DNA of 64,000 nucleotides from Gp1-AA112 sp045808065 (GTDB taxonomy: Bacteria; Acidobacteriota; Terriglobia; Terriglobales; Acidobacteriaceae), in assembly GCA_045808065.1 (NCBI GenBank), contig JBJMGD010000030.1, positions 62,001-126,000 on the forward strand, written 5' to 3'. Made by a program: the position numbers and the translations under genes. Positions 33,474-41,320 of this stretch are shown in pieces; the stretch's first letter is position 1; every line of letters starts with the position of its first letter. The notes beneath the pieces are model-generated. The model was given only the letters and a program-made list of their open reading frames with translations. It did not search any database and was not told where the DNA came from.

Positions 33474-34425
33474 GTTCTGACCGTGCCGGAAATTTCTCCA
33501 CGCCTCCTATGCCGCGCGATCGCGCCACCTGTAAATGCACATGAACGGTGTTGAGCAGGCGCGCGCGAAGACTGTTCCAACGCTGCGGCATTTCAAACGA
33601 CGACGACGCGGATTTTTCGAATGGGATCGCCACTCCTTGTGCGGTCACGCAAAACGACGGTGAAACGTCGTTGCCGAAGTGTGTGTCTACAATTGTTCCG
33701 TTTTGGTCAGGAGCTTCGCTCCAACTTGCCTGGCGCGCGGTAAGATCCATCACCAGCGCAGCGCAGCTTTTTGCATGCGGCTGCTGTTCGACGATGAGGA
33801 GCGCCGTCGACGTGTTTTCGACCGCACGCTGAAAACGAAACCAGGTTGTGAGCGGAATTCGTCGCGCCGAAGCAATGGGAATGTCAGCAAGATCCAGAAC
33901 CACGAGGCCGAATCCACCGGCTTGCAGCAAAAGGTCGGTCGTCTTGAGCGATTGTTCTAGGGAAGAATCGGGCGACCGGGTGATCGGGTGATCGGGCGAT
34001 CTAAAACCATGATGAGTGAATGATTTTTCACGATGGAGTGACTTCACTTCACCCGATGACCCGATGACCCGATCACCCGATTTCTTCCCGCACCGTACCC
34101 ACAACAATCGCGCAAGATCAACGCCTACATTTGCGGCGGACTGGGGATCGAAGGCATCGGTTGCGTCTACCAATGCGCAGATTTCGTCCCGACGCATGCA
34201 TTCGGCTAGCAGACTGTGCAACACGCTGGTCCGGCCTGAAGATGCAGGTCCGCAGATTTCCGTCAGACACCCGAGTGGGACCCCTCCGGTAAGGGCATCG
34301 ACAGAGGCGATACCGGTTGGCATCCTCTCGGGCAGAGAACGCTGGGCAGGAGTGAGAGCGCGGGGAATGCGATGTTCCAGAGCGGTTTCGAGACGGCTAC
34401 GCAGTTCGGCAGCAGTAGTGTTCAT
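33403..34425 (-). CDS. imuA: ImuA, RecA-like protein of the mutasome, with repeat-derived insert and tail
   Basis: The start is placed at 34425 (MNTTAAELRSR); a further 15 in-frame codons run upstream. The 340-residue protein has the RecA-like core: ASVDALTGGVPLGCLTEICG, Walker-A variant GPASSGRTSVLHSLL, and GLVVLDLADIP as Walker B. Between these lies a 39-residue stretch (bases 33967-34083) encoded by the CCCGATCA inverted repeat, rich in Ser/Arg/Pro/His. The C-terminal 23 residues (NPRQRSRGISVPIQ...) come from the GTCATCCCGAGCG repeat. ImuA is RecA-interacting and required for DnaE2-dependent mutagenesis; whether this copy still works with its insert is open. Confidence 0.88.
   Translation of the reverse strand: MNTTAAELRSRLETALEHRIPRALTPAQRSLPERMPTGIASVDALTGGVPLGCLTEICGPASSGRTSVLHSLLAECMRRDEICALVDATDAFDPQSAANVGVDLARLLWVRCGKKSGDRVIGSSGEVKSLHREKSFTHHGFRSPDHPITRSPDSSLEQSLKTTDLLLQAGGFGLVVLDLADIPIASARRIPLTTWFRFQRAVENTSTALLIVEQQPHAKSCAALVMDLTARQASWSEAPDQNGTIVDTHFGNDVSPSFCVTAQGVAIPFEKSASSSFEMPQRWNSLRARLLNTVHVHLQVARSRGIGGVEKFPARSELVIPNPRQRSRGISVPIQALSVQ
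33967..34083. repeat. CCCGATCA-family inverted repeat inside imuA
   Basis: Left arm 33967-34001 with two TGATCGGG units in a row (33981-33996); right arm 34045-34083 with CCCGATGA twice, CCCGATCA once and CCCGATT. The arms are inverted around about 43 bases. The span is 117 bases, a multiple of three, and the imuA frame stays open across it. Ends match those at 2930-3168, 28228-28261 and 38533-38597. Confidence 0.75.
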
Positions 34426-34637
34426 GAATCCTATCCAGGAGCTTACTTTCGCTTTATATTCGCCATACACGTAGGATTCTGCTCTCTGGTTCTGCGGTTG
34501 TCAAGATGTGGAAATGAAGATGGATCGCACAGGCAAGGGAGGTTGGAAAGCCCACAATTCGAGGCACTCTGGAACTCTCGAATTTCTTTGACTACTTTCC
34601 TCTACAGCAGTACTGTTTTTGCAGTTTCCCTGCTTAT

Positions 34638-35048
34638 ATGAACTCCAAGCGGATTCTCGCTTATGGCGAGGACGCCCTCGTCATCTCAACCCGTGCCATG
34701 ATTCTGCAGCGGGCAGGCTACGATGTTGCCCACACCACACGTATCATCGACGTGCTTCCACTACTGCGCGGAATCTCGTTTGATCTGCTGCTGATTGGGG
34801 ACTCCATTCGAACGCCTGAAAACGTGCGTCTGGTGCAGAGTGTGCGCGAGCAGTTTCCGGCAATACTCATTGCCATGGTGCAGGACGAAAAAGAGGATCG
34901 CGATCCCTGGTCGACAGCGTTCGTCAGCAGCAATCCGGAACAGATGCTGACTTCAGTTCATCTTCTTTTGGAGGATCGTCGTAAGCGTGCCGCCAGGCAT
35001 AGCAACCTGCGCAACCTCAAGGTCATGAACACCGCTGCTGGGCGGTAG
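34638..35048 (+). CDS. Atypical receiver-like protein
   Basis: The 136-residue product has receiver-like periodicity: RILAYGEDALV at strand 1 (no D-D pair; E11-D12 shifted), LQRAGYDVAHTT, strand 3 FDLLLIGDSIR with Asp one place later than normal, strand 4 AILIAMVQDE, and no Lys-Pro. Strand 3 resembles FDAVVLCNSIP of the degenerate receiver at 15224. It is probably a non-phosphorylated signalling or adaptor domain. It is divergent from the imuA operon with about 210 bases between; a TTTCCCTGC motif sits just upstream of its start. Confidence 0.7.
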   Translation: MNSKRILAYGEDALVISTRAMILQRAGYDVAHTTRIIDVLPLLRGISFDLLLIGDSIRTPENVRLVQSVREQFPAILIAMVQDEKEDRDPWSTAFVSSNPEQMLTSVHLLLEDRRKRAARHSNLRNLKVMNTAAGR

Positions 35049-35430
35049 CCGCTAGCGGTGGTTCAGCAAAGCGTAGTTATGTGAGGCGATTCCTTTGCGA
35101 CTGTCATCCCTTCGACCGCCTAGAAATCCATTTGAAGACACCTCAGTGATCCTGCGGTCGAGGGGATCTGCTGTTGCTTATCGACCGCAGATTCCCGCTA
35201 CGCAAGACAAATGCTAGAGACCGAGATTAGGTTGGCGGCGGAGCGAGAGATGACAGTGAGTCGGCGGTACACTGTCGCAACATGTCGGCGTTTCTGTTTC
35301 GCGTTGAGGCATCCCTCGGAAGCGGCTCCCAAATCGTAGCGCGATGAATAAACCAGACTCAGCTTTTTGCGATTCCGGCTTAGAATAGAGGGTGCTCCTC
35401 TAGCACACCTATTCCAGTCAAGGAGTCTGC
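35049..35430. other. Repeat-bearing intergenic space upstream of the E1 gene
   Basis: 382 bases. Within it, 35099-35255 is a candidate inverted-repeat element. The rest, including 35256-35430 immediately upstream of the fused E1 gene, holds no gene I can support; the E1 start has AAGGAG (35419) as ribosome-binding site. Confidence 0.5.
35099..35255. repeat. Inverted-repeat element with ACTGTCATC ends
   Basis: ACTGTCATCCC (35098 on) at one end and GAGATGACAGT (to 35255) at the other are inverted. Inside, GGGATCTGC/GCAGATTCCC and CGACCGC/GCGGTCGA pairs give further internal symmetry. This is the same general type as the GTCATCCC element at 33377-33473. Confidence 0.55.
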
Positions 35431-37635
35431 ATGGCGCTCAGCCGGACGGAGCATAAGACCGAGCACAAGAAGACGGCGGTTGCGGAAAGGGAACGCCCGC
35501 AGGAGAAGACTTACCAGGGACTCACTCGTGAACAGCTCATCCGCATGTACCGGCTGATGTTTATGTCGCGCCGCTTGGATGACCGCGAGATCCTTCTCAA
35601 GCGTCAGCAGAAGATCTTCTTTCAAATCTCGGGGGCAGGCCATGAAGCTCTTCTGGTCGCCGCCGGCTTCGCGCTCAAAGGCGGACATGACTGGTTCTAT
35701 CCGTATTATCGAGACCGTGGTCTAGTCCTCGCGCTGGGAGTGACTCCCGAGGAGCAACTGCTACAGGCTGTGGGAGCTGCCGACGATCCTGCTTCGGGCG
35801 GACGGCAGATGCCTTCACACTGGGGACACAAACAGCTCAACATTGTTACGCAGTCCTCTCCTACCGGAACGCAGCTGCTGCAGGCGGTGGGATGCGCGGA
35901 AGCGGGCCGATACTTCAATCGCAATCCAAAGGCAGCGGATCGTCACGACCGCAGCGATTACTCCGGCTACAAGGACGTAGTTTTTCACGGAGATGAAGTG
36001 GTGTACACCTCCTGCGGCGATGGCACGACCAGCCAGGGCGAATTCTGGGAAGCAATCAACAGCGCTTCTAACCTGAAACTGCCGGTACTCTTTCTCGTAG
36101 AGGACAACGAATACGCGATATCCGTTCCGGTGGAGGTGAATACCGCCGGGGGAAACATTTCGAAGCTCGTCGCGAACTTCCCGAATTTCTATTTTGCTGA
36201 ATGCGATGGCACTGACCCGGTTGCTTCTTATGCGGCGTTGCGCGAGGCGGTAGCGCACTGCCGGTTAGGCCGGGGCCCAGCCTTCGTCCACGGCCACGTG
36301 ATTCGACCATATTCGCATTCCCTGTCAGACGACGAGAGGCTCTATCGTCCCGAGGCGGAGCGCGCTCGAGACGCGCAACGCGATCCCATCACGCGCATGC
36401 AGTTGTTTCTCATTCGCGAGAACATCCTCGACGAAGAGGGAATTAATCGCCTGGAGAAAGAAGTCGATGATGAGATCCAGCGGGCAACAGATCGCGTGCT
36501 CGCCGCGCAATTCCCAGAGGCGGCTTCTGTAACGAAGTTTGTTTACTCGCCCGATGTCGATCCAACCTCATCGGCTTTCGCCAGTCAGCCAACGCGATCC
36601 AACGGCGACAAGACCATGGCCGATTTGATCAACGCGTGCCTGCGCGACGAGATGAAGCGGGATGAACGCATTGTGATGTTCGGCGAAGATGTTGCCGATT
36701 GCAGTCGCGAAGAGTATCTAAAGGAAAAGCTGGTTAAGGGAAAAGGCGGCGTATTTAAGCTCACTTCTGGTCTGCAATGCGATTTTGGTGCGCAGCGGGT
36801 ATACAACTCACCGCTGGCCGAAGCGATGATCGTGGGACGCGCCGTTGGTATTGCCACGCGAGGATTGAAGCCGGTAATTGAGATCCAGTTTTTTGATTAC
36901 ATATGGCCCGCGTTCCACCAACTCCGTAATGAGTTGCCGGTGATTCGCTGGCGCTCGCATGGAAATTTCTCATGCCCGGCGGTGATTCGGGTGGCTATCG
37001 GGGGATATCTGACTGGCGGTGCGATTTATCACTCGCAGTGCGGAGAGAGCCTATTTACACATACTCCTGGGATGCGGGTGGTCTTTCCTTCGAACGCACT
37101 GGATGCAAATGGCCTGCTTCGTACCGCCATTCGATGTGATGATCCTGTGCTGTTTCTCGAGCACAAACGGCTATACCGCGAGACCTATGGACGCGCTCCT
37201 TATCCGGGTCCGGATTACATGATTCCGTTTGGCAAAGCTCGCATCGTTCGCCCGGGCACGGATATGACGCTGATCACTTATGGCGCCACTGTGCCTAGAT
37301 CTTTGCAGGCAGCGCAGCGCATTGAGCGGGAACTCGATATCAGCGTGGAGCTGATCGACCTGCGAACTCTCAATCCCTACGACTGGGAGACGATTGCCAC
37401 CTCGGTACGAAAAACCAATCGCGTGATCGTGGCTCATGAAGACACGCTAAGCTGGGGCTACGGGGCAGAGATCGCCGCTCGGATCGCAGATGAGCTTTTC
37501 GACGATCTCGATGCGCCCATCAAGCGAGTTGCCGCTATGGATACCTTCGTCGCGTACCAGCCATTGCTCGAAGACGAAATCCTGCCGCAGGCTGACGATT
37601 TTTATAAGGCCATGCAGGAAGTGGCGGACTACTGA
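35431..37635 (+). CDS. Fused alpha/beta E1 component of a 2-oxoacid dehydrogenase (branched-chain type)
   Basis: The 734-residue protein joins both E1 subunits. The alpha part (about 1-385) has the thiamine diphosphate motif beginning SCGDGTTSQGEFWEAIN and ending VEDN; the beta part (about 393-734) starts KTMADLINACLRDEM, with MFGEDVADC and FDYIWPAFHQLRNE. This fused form decarboxylates branched-chain 2-oxoacids or pyruvate and passes the acyl group to an E2 lipoamide acyltransferase. The N-terminal 25 residues are highly charged and probably flexible. AAGGAG lies 7 bases before the ATG. No E2 or E3 gene is in the window. Confidence 0.92.
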   Translation: MALSRTEHKTEHKKTAVAERERPQEKTYQGLTREQLIRMYRLMFMSRRLDDREILLKRQQKIFFQISGAGHEALLVAAGFALKGGHDWFYPYYRDRGLVLALGVTPEEQLLQAVGAADDPASGGRQMPSHWGHKQLNIVTQSSPTGTQLLQAVGCAEAGRYFNRNPKAADRHDRSDYSGYKDVVFHGDEVVYTSCGDGTTSQGEFWEAINSASNLKLPVLFLVEDNEYAISVPVEVNTAGGNISKLVANFPNFYFAECDGTDPVASYAALREAVAHCRLGRGPAFVHGHVIRPYSHSLSDDERLYRPEAERARDAQRDPITRMQLFLIRENILDEEGINRLEKEVDDEIQRATDRVLAAQFPEAASVTKFVYSPDVDPTSSAFASQPTRSNGDKTMADLINACLRDEMKRDERIVMFGEDVADCSREEYLKEKLVKGKGGVFKLTSGLQCDFGAQRVYNSPLAEAMIVGRAVGIATRGLKPVIEIQFFDYIWPAFHQLRNELPVIRWRSHGNFSCPAVIRVAIGGYLTGGAIYHSQCGESLFTHTPGMRVVFPSNALDANGLLRTAIRCDDPVLFLEHKRLYRETYGRAPYPGPDYMIPFGKARIVRPGTDMTLITYGATVPRSLQAAQRIERELDISVELIDLRTLNPYDWETIATSVRKTNRVIVAHEDTLSWGYGAEIAARIADELFDDLDAPIKRVAAMDTFVAYQPLLEDEILPQADDFYKAMQEVADY

Positions 37636-37661
37636 TCGAGACTCTGCGGCTTCAAAATGGG

Positions 37662-37762
37662 AACCACAGAGGACACAGAGTCTCACAGAGGAACCGGGAA
37701 AAAGCACAGGCAATACTTCTGGTAGTTTCTTCCTTCTTCTCCTCTGTGTCCTCTGTGGTTAG
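37662..37762. repeat. Inverted-repeat element (CCACAGAGG family)
   Basis: The left arm AACCACAGAGGACACAGAG (37662 on) and the right arm CTCTGTGTCCTCTGTGGTTAG (to 37762) are near-perfect inverted copies separated by about 55 bases. It fills the space between the E1 gene and the molybdopterin gene, whose start codon lies 8 bases beyond the right arm. Confidence 0.8.
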
Positions 37763-37770
37763 AAACCCTC

Positions 37771-38424
37771 ATGGTTCTCTCAGGAATATTTGCCGGCGAC
37801 GAGCGCAAACGCAAAGAGCAAGAAATGCGAACTCAAGGGCGTCTTCCTCCTGGACAGGCGCTCACACTAAAGTGGCCGGTGTTGCACTATGGATCAGTGC
37901 CACGCTTCGACCCCACGCACTGGGATTTTCGTGTGAGTGGGCTGGTCGAACAGCCACAGCGTTTCACATGGGATGAATTCAATCGACTTCCCGGCTTCGA
38001 GCACACCAGTGACTTTCACTGTGTAACGCGATGGAGCCGCTTCGACAATCGCTGGCAGGGAGTCGCGATGCGCGAAATCCTGGCGCGCGCAAAGCCGCTA
38101 GCAAACGCCAAATACGTGCTCGTGCATGCTGAGCAGGGATACACTGCGAATGTGCCGCTTGCCGATGTCGATCGAGACGATGTCTTGCTGGCCACCCACC
38201 ACGACGGCGCGCCGCTCGCGCCAGACCATGGATATCCACTGCGCCTGATCGTGCCCCATCTCTATGCTTGGAAATCAGTGAAGTGGGTGCGTGGCTTGGA
38301 ACTGCTCGATTCCGATCAAGCCGGATTTTGGGAACAGAACGGCTACCACATGCGCGGCGATCCGTTTAGGGAACAACGGTTTGACACGGACCGAGAAGGA
38401 TCGGGTGATCGGGCCGGATCATAA
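37771..38424 (+). CDS. Sulfite-oxidase-like molybdopterin oxidoreductase, C-terminus extended by repeat
   Basis: The 217-residue protein matches the single-domain molybdopterin-binding 'sulfite oxidase-like' group: PRFDPTHWDFRVSGLVEQP, then the Moco-binding Cys C84 in DFHCVTRWSRFDNRW, VPLADVDRDDVLLAT, HGYPLRLIVPHLYAWKSVKWV and GYHMRGDPF. No signal peptide or heme domain. The usual end is near FREQRF; the final 13 codons (DTDREGSGDRAGS) lie in the CCCGATCA-type repeat. The start has poor ribosome-binding context, sitting just after a repeat arm. The enzyme's substrate (sulfite, sulfoxide or other) is not known. Confidence 0.87.
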   Translation: MVLSGIFAGDERKRKEQEMRTQGRLPPGQALTLKWPVLHYGSVPRFDPTHWDFRVSGLVEQPQRFTWDEFNRLPGFEHTSDFHCVTRWSRFDNRWQGVAMREILARAKPLANAKYVLVHAEQGYTANVPLADVDRDDVLLATHHDGAPLAPDHGYPLRLIVPHLYAWKSVKWVRGLELLDSDQAGFWEQNGYHMRGDPFREQRFDTDREGSGDRAGS

Positions 38425-38597
38425 TGATTTCGGACCAGAGTCAGATATAACCGCGGGTTCGAGCCACCTTAGTTTTTCAGAGTTAATCCGCGTCACATCC
38501 GCGTAATCCGCGTGAGGTTTTGGGTTTAACTTCACCCGATCACCCGATCACCCGATCACCCGATCACCCGATCACCCGATCACCCGATCACCCGATT
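38400..38597. repeat. Composite element with eight perfect CCCGATCA octamers
   Basis: The left arm GGATCGGGTGATCGGG (38399-38414) is inside the 3' end of the oxidoreductase gene. The right arm at 38533-38596 is eight exact tandem copies of the octamer (register CACCCGAT), ending CACCCGATTC 5 bases from the pilT stop. Between them, at 38489-38517, comes TCCGCGTCACATCCGCG then TAATCCGCGTGAGG, related to 28169-28205 and 2976-3003. The element lies between convergent genes. Confidence 0.9.
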
Positions 38598-38601
38598 CTT
38601 C

Positions 38602-39762
38602 TTACGCTTGCGGCTCTTCGTAGTCCGACAGCGACAAATTCAGATTGCCCGCATTCGTTGCGTACCCGATCGCTGTGCCTTTGCTGATCACTCCTTCACG
38701 CACCATCTTCTCCAGTATGCCGTCGAAGTGCTGCATGCCTTCGAGTTCTCCGTCGTGCATAGCATCGTGCAGGGATTGGCCATCCTTTTCGCCGTTCTGC
38801 ACATAGTCGCGAGTGCGCATAGTGGATTTCAGGATTTCGATAGCAGCAACACGTCCTTGTCCATCTTTGCGCGGCAGCAGACGCTGCGACACTATGTAGC
38901 GGAACGACTGTGACAGGCGGTTGCGAATAGCGGTCTGTTCGCTAACGGGAAATTCTCCGATGATGCGTTCAATTGTCTTTGGCGCGTCGATGGTATGCAG
39001 AGTGGAAAAGACCAGGTGACCGGTCTCCGAGGCGGTCATGGCGATATCGATGGTTTCGCGGTCGCGCATTTCGCCTACGAGAATCACCTTTGGAGCCTGT
39101 CGCAACGCGGCTCGCAACGCTAAACCAAATGTAGGAGTGTCGCTGTGCAATTCACGCTGATGGATGGTCGATTTGCCGTGCGGGTGCATGAACTCGATGG
39201 GATCTTCGATGGTGACGATGTGATACGCCTTGGTCTCGTTGAGCAAGCGAATGATAGCGGCCAGTGTCGAAGACTTCCCAGATCCTGTGGGACCGGTGAC
39301 CAGCACAATTCCGTTTTTCAGCCCAGCGATGTCCTTGAGCTGCGGCGGCAGCTTTAGATCGTCAAACGAAGGAATGCTCATCGGAATCGTGCGCATTACG
39401 ATGGCGTAAGTCCCGCGTTGACGAAATACATTGATGCGGAAACGTGCTAAATCGGGAATGCTGTACGAGCTGTCGCAAGCGCCATCGTTTTTCAGAAACT
39501 CGGCCGCTCTTTTGTTGGTGCCGATCAAATCGGCGGCGATGCGCGCCGTGTCCTGAGCCGAGAGCACAGGCAGTCCTGGGACCGCAACCAGTTGACCGCT
39601 CAATTCGACTTGCGGTGGACGGAAGGGCGAGATGATGAGATCGCTGACCCTGGCGTTGAACTTTACCATCGTGGTAATCAAGGCCGGAGTTGAAATCACC
39701 GGCTGTGACGGTTTCGGTGCAGGGGCTTGCTGAGGCAGAGCTGTGGCCGGAGTTGTTGCCAT
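38602..39762 (-). CDS. PilT-family type IV pilus retraction ATPase
   Basis: The start is placed at ATG 39762 (MATTPATALPQQ), one codon after a TTG. The 386-residue product has a Pro-rich N-terminus, then the PilT pattern: Walker A GPTGSGKSSTLAAI, Asp box VTIEDPIEFMH, Walker B VILVGEMRDRETI, and the His box TGHLVFSTLHT. PilT hexamers power pilus retraction for twitching motility. No other pilus genes are adjacent. A 30-residue C-terminal tail follows the core. The repeat array of CCCGATCA ends 5 bases from its stop. Confidence 0.92.
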   Translation of the reverse strand: MATTPATALPQQAPAPKPSQPVISTPALITTMVKFNARVSDLIISPFRPPQVELSGQLVAVPGLPVLSAQDTARIAADLIGTNKRAAEFLKNDGACDSSYSIPDLARFRINVFRQRGTYAIVMRTIPMSIPSFDDLKLPPQLKDIAGLKNGIVLVTGPTGSGKSSTLAAIIRLLNETKAYHIVTIEDPIEFMHPHGKSTIHQRELHSDTPTFGLALRAALRQAPKVILVGEMRDRETIDIAMTASETGHLVFSTLHTIDAPKTIERIIGEFPVSEQTAIRNRLSQSFRYIVSQRLLPRKDGQGRVAAIEILKSTMRTRDYVQNGEKDGQSLHDAMHDGELEGMQHFDGILEKMVREGVISKGTAIGYATNAGNLNLSLSDYEEPQA

Positions 39763-39811
39763 CAATGACCTTCTATCAATCTGGTTTCTGGAGCGTTGAG
39801 AAATGCGATGC

Positions 39812-40426
39812 TTACTTTTTTACGATCGCGTTGTATCCGTCCCCGGCAAGCTTGCTTTTCATGCTTTCCGCGTCTTTAAGCTCCGCGAACGGTCCTACCT
39901 GCACGTGATAGAGGGAATCGGCGCTGGCATTGGGCGAGACAAATACCGGGTAATTCTTCTTGCGCAGCGCGGCTACCAGGGCTTCAGCATCTTCCTGCTT
40001 GGTGACAGCCGCAACTTGTACGGTGATGTTGCCTGCCTCCGTAGTCTGTTCCGGTGTCGCCGTCTTTCTGTCCTCGCTTTGACTGCTTGCCGCTTGCACA
40101 ACCGCGACATCACCGGAAGAAGTTTGGTTGGCAGGAGGCACCTGGTCTACCTGTGAGTTCGCTGCGGCGTTCGGGTCCGTGGCCGGGGTAGGCGCCGCTG
40201 TGGGTGTATTGACCGTAACGCCCGCCAGTGGTTTGGTACCTGCAGAGGCAGCCACCTTGGAGGGCTGGCCGCTTTGTAGCGCCATTGGACTCGAACTCCG
40301 TCCTAGAGAGTAGCCGAGTCCAAAGAACGTTCCGCAAATCGCCACCAAGCCAAAGAAGATGGCGAGCAATTTGCCCGTTCCCAATATGATCTCAGTGTCC
40401 TGCTGTTCTACCGGTTGCGAAATCAT
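39812..40426 (-). CDS. SPOR-domain membrane protein
   Basis: The start is placed at ATG 40426 with TAGGTGA just upstream; a GTG two codons earlier is possible. The 204-residue product has one membrane helix near residues 20-44 (LLAIFFGLVAICGTFFGLGYSLG), a Pro/Thr/Gln-rich linker, and a C-terminal SPOR domain (about 130-204: NITVQVAAVTKQEDAEALVAALRKK, YHVQVGPFAELKDAESMKSKL). SPOR domains bind peptidoglycan stripped of stem peptides, usually at the division site. It lies just downstream of the slipin gene and may be in the same transcript (15 bases apart). Confidence 0.88.
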   Translation of the reverse strand: MISQPVEQQDTEIILGTGKLLAIFFGLVAICGTFFGLGYSLGRSSSPMALQSGQPSKVAASAGTKPLAGVTVNTPTAAPTPATDPNAAANSQVDQVPPANQTSSGDVAVVQAASSQSEDRKTATPEQTTEAGNITVQVAAVTKQEDAEALVAALRKKNYPVFVSPNASADSLYHVQVGPFAELKDAESMKSKLAGDGYNAIVKK

Positions 40427-40441
40427 GTTCACCTATTACGG

Positions 40442-41218
40442 CTATGTGCCCTTGTGTGACTGTGAGTACATCTCCAAAATCTTGCTGAAGCTGGTCATCA
40501 ATTCGATCGGTAATGGGAAAACAATGGTCGTGTTCTTTTCGACGCCAATCTCGGTCAGTGTTTGCAGATAGCGAAGCTGCAGGGTGATGGGTTGAGTTGC
40601 CAGCACCGCCGCGGCGTCGGCCAGCCGCTGCGCCGCTGAAAATTCGCCCTCGGCGTGTATGATCTTCGATCGCTTCTCGCGTTCCGCCTCCGCTTGCTTA
40701 GCCATCGCGCGCAACATACTTTCCGGAAGATCGACCTGCTTCACTTCGACATTCACAACCTTCACGCCCCAAGGCGCAGTGTGCTGATCGAGAATGGACT
40801 GAATCCGCAGATTCAACTTGTCGCGATGCGACAGCAACTCGTCTAACTCCACCTCGCCCAGCACCGAGCGGAGCGTGGTCTGCGCAAACTGCGAAGTCTG
40901 ATAGACATAATTCGAAACCTCAACTACGGCCTTGTTTGGGTCGATGACACGCAGGAAGATGACGGCATTCACCTTGAGCGTGACGTTATCGCGCGTAATG
41001 ATGTCCTGCGGTGGAACTTCAAGCGCTTCTTGCCGCAGAGAGATGCGCACGATGCGATCAATCGGTCCAAAGACGAGGATTACTCCTGGTCCTTTGGCTG
41101 TGGCGAGCAAACGTCCGAGGCGGAAGATGACACCACGTTCGTATTCCGCCAGAATCTTGATAGAGCTAATGAGATATAGCCCAACGATGATCACGATCGC
41201 AGGAATCAGGTAGTTCAA
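40442..41218 (-). CDS. Slipin (stomatin-like SPFH/band 7 protein)
   Basis: The start is placed at TTG 41218, where the conserved protein begins (NYLIPAIVIIVGLYLISS, membrane helix) with GAGGAC upstream; a longer frame to 41305 has no family character. The 258-residue product has the band 7 domain: RGVIFRLGRLLATAKGPG, PIDRIVRISLRQEALEVPPQ, TKVNAVIF-type strand, and LDQHTAPWGVKVVNVEVKQVDLP. Slipins assemble as membrane-bound rings. NfeD proteases act on slipin partners, and an nfeD gene lies directly upstream on the same strand, the known pairing. Confidence 0.9.
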   Translation of the reverse strand: MNYLIPAIVIIVGLYLISSIKILAEYERGVIFRLGRLLATAKGPGVILVFGPIDRIVRISLRQEALEVPPQDIITRDNVTLKVNAVIFLRVIDPNKAVVEVSNYVYQTSQFAQTTLRSVLGEVELDELLSHRDKLNLRIQSILDQHTAPWGVKVVNVEVKQVDLPESMLRAMAKQAEAEREKRSKIIHAEGEFSAAQRLADAAAVLATQPITLQLRYLQTLTEIGVEKNTTIVFPLPIELMTSFSKILEMYSQSHKGT

Positions 41219-41320
41219 TTTCGAGTCCTCGGGTTCCGCAAAGGATATTCGTCGGGTAGCTGACGCGGATTCTATAGCACAAATGCAGTTACCCGCCTCA
41301 AGCATAAGCCTGAGTTGAAG

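Noticed and set aside
34608..34615. CAGTACTG palindrome as a LexA box for the imu operon
   Set aside because: It lies close to the atypical receiver start, not near the imuA start, and the acidobacterial LexA consensus is not known to me; too short to support.
38533..38596. Regular array resembling a short CRISPR
   Set aside because: The unit is 8 bases with no spacers, and no cas gene is near.
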